From: Salvator merianae
Taxonomy: Eukaryota; Chordata; Lepidosauria; Squamata; Teiidae
Reading direction: 5' to 3'
Assembly: GCA_003586115.2 (NCBI GenBank)
Contig: QVOM02000034.1
Location: 12,131,730 to 12,195,729 of the forward strand
DNA length: 64,000 nucleotides
Below the pieces are notes generated by a model, which made no database searches, was not told the DNA's origin, and saw only the letters and a list, made by a program, of their open reading frames with translations. Positions 55,076-62,023 of the stretch are shown one piece after another. The stretch's first letter is position 1. The number at the start of each line of letters is the position of its first letter. Both the position numbers and the translations under genes were made by a program.

Positions 55076-58006
55076 CTAAAGCATCCCAGACAGATAACTG
55101 TCCAGCCTCTCCTTGAAGACCTCCAGCGAAGGAGAGCCTACCACCTCCTGTGGCAACCTGTTCCAATGACTGATTGCCCTTACGGTCAGGAAGTTTTTCC
55201 TAATATCTAGCCTGTATCTACTCCCTTGAAGTTTCATCCCATTGTTTCTAGTCCTTCCTTCTTGCGCAACTGAGAATAGGGCCAATCCTTCTGCACTGTG
55301 ACAGCCCTTCAGATACTTGAAAACAGCTATCATGTCTCCTCTCAGTCTTCTCTTCTGCAGGCTAAACATTCCTAGGTCCTTTAACCTTTCCTCGTAGGAC
55401 ATGGTTTGCAGACCACTCACCATTTTGGTCGCCCTTCTCTGAACTTGTTCCAGTTTGTCAATGTCTTTTTTAAACTGGGGTGCCCAGAACTGGACACAAT
55501 ACTCCAGATGAGGTCTGACCAAGGAAGAGTAAAGTGGGACAATTACTTCTCGTGATCTAGACTCTATACTCCTCTTGATACAGCCCAGGATGGTATTTGC
55601 CTTTTTTGCCGCTGCATCACACTGTTGACTCATGTTTAATCTGTGATCTACTAGTACACCCAGATCCTTTTCACATGTGCTGCTGCTCAGCGAGATTCCC
55701 CCCATTCTGTATTGGATATTGTCATTTTTCTTACCCAGATGTAAAACTTTGCATTTCTCCCTGTTAAATGTCATTCTGTTAGCTTCAGCCCACTGTTCAA
55801 GCTTGTCCAAATCCTTTTGAATCCTCTCCTTCTCCTCCCTAGTGTTAGCAAGCCCTCCTAGCTTTGTGTCATCTGCAAATTTGATCAGCGTCCCCTCGAC
55901 ACCTTCATCCAGATCGTTTATAAAAATGTTGAACAGCAATGGGCCCAAGACAGAGCCTTGCGGTACCCCACTCGAGACAGTCTTCCAATCGGATGTGAAG
56001 CCATTTATGACCACTCTTTGAGTACGATCACTAAGCCAGTTATGAATCCACCTAACAGTTGTCCTGTCAATCCCATATTTGATCATTTTTTCAATAAGTA
56101 TAGTATGAGACACCTTGTCAAATGCTTTGCTAAAGTCAAGATATACTATGTCCACAGCCTTTCCTTGATCGATCCATCCAGTAATTTTGTCATAAAAGGA
56201 AATAAGATTAGTCTGGCATGACTTGTTTGTTACAAATCCATGTTGGCTTTGGTTAATTACTGCATTCCCATCCAAGTGCTCCCATATGTGCTGTTTAATG
56301 ATTTGTTCAAATATCTTGCCTGGTATTGAAGTCAGGCTCACAGGCCTGTAGTTGCCTGGGTCAGCCTTCTTTCCTTTTTTAAAGATAGGTACAACATTTG
56401 CCCTTCTCCAATCTTCTGGGACTTCTCCTGTTATCCATGAGTTCTCAAATATCACGGAGAGTGGTTCAGCAATTACATCAGCTAATTCCTTCAGCACCCT
56501 AGGATGTAATTCATCTGGGCCTGGAGACTTGAATACATTTAAGTTTGCTAACTGTTCCCTCACCTTCTCCTTGTCCATACAGAGCCTTGATTCTCTTATT
56601 CCCTCAACAGCACAGTGAAGGCCAACTGATGTTTCCTTTCCTTTCTGAGAGAAAACAGATGCAAAATAGGAGTTCAGAAGTTCTGCCTTCTGAATATCGT
56701 TTTTGACCAAATCACCCTTCCCATTTTGTAAAGGTCCTATAGCTTCTTTGACTTTTCTTTTGCTTCTGACATACCCCCAAAAGCCTTTTTTATTGTTTTT
56801 GGCCTCTCTTGCAATCCTCAATTCATTTTTAGCTTTAGCCTTTCTGACACTTATCCTGCAGTTCCTGCAGATTGCATTATATTCTTCTTTTGATATGTCC
56901 CCCTCTTTCCATTTTTTAAACATTTCTTTTTTTCTTTTTAGCAAGTTATTAAGTTCAGGGTTCATCCACCCTGGTCTCTTTAGATGCTTGCCATTTTTTT
57001 TTCTTTTAGGAATTGTTAAAGATTGTGCCTCTACAATCTCCTTTCTCAAAATTTCCCATCCTTCCTGGACATTTCTGTCCTTTAAGACATCTAGCCAATG
57101 GATCCTTCCTACCCTCCTTCTGAGTCCATCAAAATCTGCTCCTCTGAAATCTAACCTTGAAGTCCGAGTCCTGTCAGATCTTCCTCCTTTTGTTATCCAA
57201 AACTCAATGATAGCATGGTCACTGCCACCCAGGGTCCCAGTCACCCTTACTTCCTCAACCATTTCCTCCCTGTTGGTAAGGATTAGGTCCAAGATAGCAG
57301 ACCCCCTTGTTTTTTCCTCCATCCTTTGGAAAATGAAGTTATCTGCCAGAGAGGATAAGAATTTATTGGACCCATGACTTTTGCCAGAGAGAGATTCCCA
57401 ACAAATGTCCGGATAGTTAAAATCTCCCATAATGACTAGGTCGTGTTTCCCCGAGAGCTTGGCCATCTGATATATAAATAGTTCATCCATATATTCTGTT
57501 TGTCCAGGGGGTCTATAATAAACTCCTACAACAGTATCCTTTGTGTTGCTCTCTCCTTGTATTTTCACCCAAACGGTTTCTACAGGGCTTCCATTATCTG
57601 AAAGATTAATCTCTGTGGTGGTATATATTTTCCTTACATACAATGCAACACCTCCTCCCCTTTTATTAAGCCTGTTTTTTTTAAATAAGTTGTATCCTTC
57701 GAGCTCTGTGTTCCAATCATGCGTATTATCCCACCAAGTTTCAGTTATGCCTATGATATCATATTTATTTTCCTGTGCTAGGATTTCCAGTTCTCCTTGT
57801 TTGTTTCCCATGCTTTGCGCATTGGTATAGAAACATTTTAGTTTGCGACAAATGTCTCTTTCAAGCTTGACTCCTTTAGTTTCCTTCCAAATTGTTTGAC
57901 TTTGTTCTTTCCTTTCATTTCTGGTAGCAAGTTCCTTATCTGTATTTATTAGCTGTTTATCTTTCTCTGGACTTTTACTTCCCTTCCCCTTTCGCCCTAG
58001 TTTAAA
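55076..58006 (-). CDS. CR1 ORF2: AP-endonuclease and reverse transcriptase
   Basis: The enzyme nicks the target and copies CR1 RNA by target-primed reverse transcription. From the first Met (57811) it is 911 residues, but the frame is open for 65 more codons, up to the TTTAAAC at 58000-58006, and these include KCFYTNAQS, the first strand of the endonuclease with its conserved Asn. Endonuclease residues counted from that Met: ITETWWD (Glu24), GDFNYPD (Asp130, Asn132) and SDH at 197-199. Reverse transcriptase: YLDFSKAFD (Asp559), SGVPQGS (614-620) and FADD (645-648). The C-terminus ends LDSYLSGML. No internal stop or frameshift. The given start is the edge of the open frame, not a proven initiation codon; translation may start by -1 frameshift from ORF1 or by re-initiation. 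Confidence 0.93.
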   Translation of the reverse strand, partial: FKLGRKGKGSKSPEKDKQLINTDKELATRNERKEQSQTIWKETKGVKLERDICRKLKCFYTNAQSMGNKQGELEILAQENKYDIIGITETWWDNTHDWNTELEGYNLFKKNRLNKRGGGVALYVRKIYTTTEINLSDNGSPVETVWVKIQGESNTKDTVVGVYYRPPGQTEYMDELFIYQMAKLSGKHDLVIMGDFNYPDICWESLSGKSHGSNKFLSSLADNFIFQRMEEKTRGSAILDLILTNREEMVEEVRVTGTLGGSDHAIIEFWITKGGRSDRTRTSRLDFRGADFDGLRRRVGRIHWLDVLKDRNVQEGWEILRKEIVEAQSLTIPKRKKNGKHLKRPGWMNPELNNLLKRKKEMFKKWKEGDISKEEYNAICRNCRISVRKAKAKNELRIAREAKNNKKGFWGYVRSKRKVKEAIGPLQNGKGDLVKNDIQKAELLNSYFASVFSQKGKETSVGLHCAVEGIRESRLCMDKEKVREQLANLNVFKSPGPDELHPRVLKELADVIAEPLSVIFENSWITGEVPEDWRRANVVPIFKKGKKADPGNYRPVSLTSIPGKIFEQIIKQHIWEHLDGNAVINQSQHGFVTNKSCQTNLISFYDKITGWIDQGKAVDIVYLDFSKAFDKVSHTILIEKMIKYGIDRTTVRWIHNWLSDRTQRVVINGFTSDWKTVSSGVPQGSVLGPLLFNIFINDLDEGVEGTLIKFADDTKLGGLANTREEKERIQKDLDKLEQWAEANRMTFNREKCKVLHLGKKNDNIQYRMGGISLSSSTCEKDLGVLVDHRLNMSQQCDAAAKKANTILGCIKRSIESRSREVIVPLYSSLVRPHLEYCVQFWAPQFKKDIDKLEQVQRRATKMVSGLQTMSYEERLKDLGMFSLQKRRLRGDMIAVFKYLKGCHSAEGLALFSVAQEGRTRNNGMKLQGSRYRLDIRKNFLTVRAISHWNRLPQEVVGSPSLEVFKERLDSYLSGML

Positions 58007-58938
58007 GCTCTCCTGATGAGTGCAGCCAGTCTCCTGCCAAATATGTGCTTTCCTGTCTTTGTAAGATGGAGCCCATCCCTTGCAAGGAGTCCATCATATA
58101 AGTAGTTTAGTCCATGGTCTAGAAATCCAAATCCTTGCTGGTAGCACCATCGACGTAGCCAGTTGTTTACCTGTAGAATCCTTCTCCATCTTCCTGTTCC
58201 ACGGCCATTCACTGGTAGGATAGAAGAGAAGACAACTTGCGCTCCCAGTTCCTTCACTTTCCTGCCCAGGTCTTCAAAGTCTCTGCAGATAGCTTCAAAG
58301 TTCCTTCCTGCAGTGTCATTTGTTCCTACATGTATTAGTAGGAACGGGTAATACTCTGTAGGACTGAAGAGTCTTGGCAGCCTCTCGGTTACATCTTTGA
58401 TTCGTGCACCGGGAAGGCAGCACACTTCTCGTGAGGTCATGTCAGGTCTGCACACAGCTGCCTCTGTTCCCCTCAATAAGGAATCCCCCACAACCATCAC
58501 TCTCCTATTCTTCTTCACAGCTGCTCTTCTTTTTTTCGGTTCAAGAGGTTTCATATTGCACACCAAATCTTCCCGAACTTCCTGATTATTCTTCTCCGTG
58601 AGAGCCTGGTACCGGTTTTCAAGCTGTATAGTTGCTGACTCTCTCGTTATCCTCCTGCTTCTTTTGGTCACATGCTTCCAATCCTCAGCTTCCACAGGTT
58701 CTCTGATGTTGTCCTCTCCGTGATCAGTTTGAAGTGCCTCTTCCGTTGTATCCAGGAAGCTCTCCTTCTCCCTAATGAGCTTCAAAGTAGCCACTCTCTC
58801 CTCAAGTTCTTGCACTTTCTCTTCCAGGAAAGACACGCGCTTGCATTTGTGGCAGGTGTAATCAGGATCCCCCTCTGGTAGAAGTATCATCATATTACAC
58901 TCCTTGCAGCTAACTACAAAGCTTCGCTCTTTCTCCAT
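57997..58938 (-). CDS. CR1 ORF1: zinc-ribbon, coiled coil and SGNH/GDSL esterase
   Basis: ORF1 of CR1-group LINEs is thought to bind the element RNA and to act as a lipolytic SGNH hydrolase. The 313 residues show a CxxC (11-14) and CHKC (29-32) pair like a zinc ribbon, a heptad-rich coiled coil at about 35-62 (LEEKVQELEERVATLK), a basic linker, then the hydrolase: VVGDSLL with nucleophile Ser153, GTND (205-208), and DGLHL with Asp288 and His291. All three catalytic positions are intact. The last codons GCT TTA AAC are followed by TAG, so the slippery heptamer T TTA AAC touches the stop. The start Met lies about 500 bp from the CR1 5' end. Confidence 0.92.
   Translation of the reverse strand: MEKERSFVVSCKECNMMILLPEGDPDYTCHKCKRVSFLEEKVQELEERVATLKLIREKESFLDTTEEALQTDHGEDNIREPVEAEDWKHVTKRSRRITRESATIQLENRYQALTEKNNQEVREDLVCNMKPLEPKKRRAAVKKNRRVMVVGDSLLRGTEAAVCRPDMTSREVCCLPGARIKDVTERLPRLFSPTEYYPFLLIHVGTNDTAGRNFEAICRDFEDLGRKVKELGAQVVFSSILPVNGRGTGRWRRILQVNNWLRRWCYQQGFGFLDHGLNYLYDGLLARDGLHLTKTGKHIFGRRLAALIRRALN
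58000..58006 (-). promoter_or_regulatory. Candidate -1 ribosomal frameshift heptamer TTTAAAC
   Basis: It reads T TTA AAC in the ORF1 frame, exactly X XXY YYZ, and is directly followed by the ORF1 TAG. ORF2 is in the -1 frame and open from this point. No clear pseudoknot is visible; the downstream stretch is G- and A-rich (GGGCGAAAGGGGAAGGG). Confidence 0.55.
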
Positions 58939-59327
58939 GTTATCTACAGATGTTTGGAGTCCTCTTGTAAGATATTAAACAGTGCGGAGAACTTTCAATG
59001 TTCTTGAACTAAAATTTAATCTTCCTTTTTTCGTTGAATTACTTAAATTGCCACTTTAGGATACTTATTTTACTCTACTAAATTAAACAAAAGGTGGCTA
59101 CTTATTAAATTATTCAGTTGTTTTAGCTTATTTTTACTTTTCCTTACAATTTAAGTTCTCTTACTTGATACGTTTGGACAAAAAAAGAGAAAAGATCTAA
59201 ATTAGTATTTTATGATAGGATTATGATAGGATATATGTCGGCGCGCGGTCCGCTGTTTTTATCAGCTGAAGGGAGTGGCCAAATATGCTAATTGGCAGGG
59301 GTTGTCTGCAGGGCGTTTCCCTGCTCT

Positions 59328-59440
59328 CTGACCTAGTTTTCCTGACCTAGTTTTCCTGACCTTGTTTTCCTGACCTTGTTTTTCTGACCTTGTTTTTCTC
59401 ACCTAGTTTTTCAGACCTAGTTTTTCAGACCTAGTTTTTC
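59328..59440 (-). repeat. 14-bp minisatellite at the CR1 5' end
   Basis: Eight units of 14-15 bp, on the plus strand CTGACC(T/A)(A/T)GTTTTC changing stepwise to AGACCTAGTTTTTC. It directly adjoins the CR1 5' UTR on the outer side and may be part of the internal promoter region or flanking DNA. Confidence 0.85.
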
Positions 59441-59631
59441 CTCCTCTAGGTCACCGCTATATGCTCAGGCAGAGCCAAGTATTCTCCTTCCGAATTCTTT
59501 TCCAATTCCTGGTCTCAGGACAGCAGCCTTCCTCCTCTTGCGAACACACTCAAATGAACTGCAGCCCTACAGTATACTGTAGGAGATACTGTTCGCACCT
59601 ACCTTCTAGAGAGCGATTAGACGTTCACTAG

Positions 59632-60052
59632 ACAGGCCTGTCTGCACGCCACTGCATCCCGGAATACGTTGGCTTCCGGATGTTACTAGCTGTGGGCAAC
59701 TAAACTGCTGTCCACAACTTGACAGGGAGCAGCTAGTGAGCTGCCCAGTCAGCAATGTTTGCACCCTCTTCCAGATGCGACGTTGCAAGTGGGTGTGAGG
59801 CACAGCTGCAATTGTGCAGCCACGTCCCGATTGACATGGCAACATCCAGGTACATGCTGGATGTTGCCGCAGCCGTTGCCATGCTGATTCAGCATGCCCT
59901 GGTAGGGCCATCTGCACTTCAAGTGCGGGTAGTCTGGTTTGGGCCTTTACTAGCCCTTGGACTGTGGATGTCTGCCTCCATGCCTGATCCTTACTGACCC
60001 GGTGTGGTATTACTATACCATACCAGACTAATAGGTGCGAACAGGCCCTGTG
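59632..60052. mobile_element. Family B hAT-like element
   Basis: Inverted ends are CAGGCCTGTCTGCACGCCAC and TAGGTGCGAACAGGCCCTG. TATTACTATACCATACCAG near the right end is the inverse of the left block of 53273-53733. It lies between the CR1 and the resumed L2. Confidence 0.8.
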
Positions 60053-60225
60053 TGTCAAAGGCTCTTGAGCCCATGATGTAGAGAGATCTTAATGGGATTG
60101 CACTTCCCCAGAAGGGATGAAATGCACAGTCTTGAGGTGCTCCTGGATTAATTTCTGCACTTGAATATCAGGTGATGTAAATGGCCAGGAATATCTATAC
60201 TTTTCTTTGGCAGGTATGCCTTCTT
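60053..60225 (+). mobile_element. L2 LINE, middle piece of the split copy
   Basis: The frame includes LNGIALPQKG and, after a stop and frameshift, a GVLLD-like segment, the post-RT block of L2. It lies between a family-B element and a SINE. Confidence 0.65.
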
Positions 60226-60554
60226 TGGAGGCACGGTGGCGCAGAAGGCTAAGGCACTGATCTTTCAATAGAAGGATCTGAGTTCAAGGCCCCTGTCTGC
60301 CGTGTAGAGGGGATGAGCGCCCTCTACTGGCCTCTAGCTCCAGCCAACCTAGCTGTTCGAAAGCAAGTAATTGCAAGTAGATGAATAGGGAGCATCACAT
60401 TGTGTGATGCGGAAGATAGACAGATGTAAGCCTTCAGGCGAAAAATAACCTTGTAAGCCGCTTTGAGTCAGCTTCGGCCGAGAAAAGCGGGGTATAAAAA
60501 CCAAATTCTTCTTCTTCTTCTTCTTCTTCTTCTTCTTCTTCTTCTTCTTCTTCT
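60226..60554 (+). mobile_element. tRNA-derived SINE with (CTT)n tail, second family
   Basis: The head GGAGGCACGGTGGCGCAGAA has a B-box-like GAGTTCAAGGCCC. The body contains AGCTGTTCGAAAGCAAGTAA and TGCAAGTAGATGAATAGGG. The 3' end AAGCGGGGTATAAAAACCAA leads into about 16 CTT units (60507-60554). The body differs from the 46672 SINE but the 3' tail is the same. Confidence 0.85.
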
Positions 60555-61060
60555 AGACAGAATAATAATATCCATGCCCTGGTAACTTCCAGATTGGACT
60601 GCTATAATGGGTTCTATGTGCAGTTGCCCTTAAAGACAGCTGATACAGAATGCAACACCATTACTGCTGACCAGTATTACTGGCCAGATGCATATTGCAC
60701 CAGCCTTAAGGAAATTGCACTAGTTACCAATTAACTCTGGCTTACAAAATCCTGAATTGCATGGGCCCCACACATCTAAAGGAATGTCTCTTCCCGTATA
60801 GACCTGGCCATGTATTAAGAGCTGTAGGAGAGGTCCTCTTGGCAGTTCCATCATCTCCAGATGCTAAATCGGTGAGGACCTATGAAAGCATTGATTCTGT
60901 GGTAGCCCCCATTTTATGGAGTTCCCCTCCTTCTGAGGTGCATCAAGCATTATACATTTAGATGGTTGGCCAAGAGGCACCTTTTTACCTGTCCCTTCAG
61001 CTGAATAGGGAGTTCACTGCCTGTTTAGGTATTTTAATTGTGTGATCCTTTAAAAAAAAT
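60555..61060 (+). mobile_element. L2 LINE, 3' piece of the split copy
   Basis: It encodes ALVTSRLDYCNG, a TGQMHIAPALRK-like block, LAYKILNCMGPTHLK and a VVAPILWSSPPSEVHQA block, the end of L2 ORF2, followed by GTATTTTAATTGTGTGATCC. It completes the copy that starts at 54770. Confidence 0.85.
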
Positions 61061-61184
61061 AATATCAAAATTCAGGATATTATAGTGCAGGATATTAATT
61101 TAATTTATTCAGTTTCTGTATTGCAGTCCCAGGGCAGTTAATGAAAATGATAGAAAGCTATAAAATTCATTTTTTAAAAAAAAA

Positions 61185-61320
61185 ATCAACCTCATCAGCA
61201 CTGTTCTCTAAATGCTTAAGTGAACAGATATATTTTCACTAGATGCTGAAACATACTCAGTGATGGCAGCTGGCATATCTAGGTGGGAGAGTCACAGGGA
61301 TCATTGTGGAAAACATCTTC
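61185..61320. repeat. Probable LINE-derived fragment
   Basis: AAGTGAACAGATATATTTTC, 'ACTAGATGCTGAAACATAC' and GCAGCTGGCATATCTAGG recall a common reptile/bird interspersed repeat. The family is not certain. Confidence 0.4.
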
Positions 61321-61324
61321 TCTA

Positions 61325-61551
61325 GCACTGTGGTTCCCAATGTGGGGCACATGCCCCACAGGGAGGCAATTTGATTTTTAAGGGGGACAGTTTGAGAATG
61401 AGTTATTATTCAAGTTAATGGCCTTTTAGGCTTCCTCCATGTGAATAGGAGTTCATTTTTTGAATAATAAGAATTATATGTCACGGGGGGGAGCATCAAG
61501 ATTTTAGAGATGCTTAGGTGGGGCATGTCCAAAAAAAGGTTGGGAACCACT
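61325..61551. mobile_element. hAT-type MITE
   Basis: Termini are CTGTGGTTCCCAATGTGGGG and AAGGTTGGGAACCACTG. The flanking 8-mers CTCTAGCA and CTCTAGCT match at 7 of 8 positions, the expected 8-bp hAT duplication. Confidence 0.85.
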
Positions 61552-61564
61552 GCTCTAGCTGCTG

Positions 61565-62023
61565 CACCAAGGATCTCATAAGGTGATTCCATGGTGGAGT
61601 AGACCTCACAAGGCAGACACCATCTTAGACTCTTACAACAGAATGCTAGCAGTATACCAGCATTCACGGTGTGAATACTGGTGTCCTGCTTGCATTCTGT
61701 GCTATGACAGTGGCCAGGAAGCTTCTGGCTGCTGCCATATTGATTGGCAATGCCACAGATCATGCAGGCACAGCCACACCATGTCACACAATTGCACAGG
61801 CGTAGTTCCACCATCATACAAGTACAGTCGCGGCATGCAGCTGTGCGTTCGCACCCAGAAGAAGGTGCAAACGTTGCATACCGGGAGCGGTCTAGCAGCT
61901 CCTGGCACAGCTGTGGAGCATGATTTTGTGATCCACAGCTAGTAGTGATTGGGAGCAGCTGTAGCCTGCCCCTGATCATGAGGGCCTCCACTTTTCCACT
62001 AGTGAAAAGTGCAAACAGGCCTG
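61565..62023. mobile_element. Family B hAT-like element
   Basis: The right end is TAGTGAAAAGTGCAAACAGG then CCTG. Internal GGGAGCGGTCTAGCAGCTCC and GATCCACAGCTAGTAGTG match the other copies. The 259-codon minus-strand open frame over this element is fortuitous. Confidence 0.7.

Larger units (their letters stand above)
54995..59450 (-). mobile_element. Full-length CR1 LINE
   Basis: The 3' end is at 54995 and consists of the CR1 terminal microsatellite (on the minus strand TCTATGATTCTATGATTC). ORF2 and ORF1 follow upstream, then a 5' region of about 500 bp with a CpG-rich segment near 59238-59255 and a 14-bp minisatellite at 59328-59440. Most CR1 copies are heavily 5'-truncated, so a copy with both frames open is rare and points to recent insertion. 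The 5' boundary is uncertain (59440-59630). Confidence 0.92.

Noticed and set aside
56703..57377. Plus-strand open frame of 224 codons (and others at 55958, 56352, 57543, 58163-58881)
   Set aside because: They lie antisense to the CR1 ORFs and exist only because the coding strand is stop-poor. The translation is low-complexity Leu/Ser/Phe-rich.
59328..59440. CRISPR-like array of short repeats
   Set aside because: Units are contiguous 14-mers without spacers in vertebrate DNA, so it is a minisatellite.
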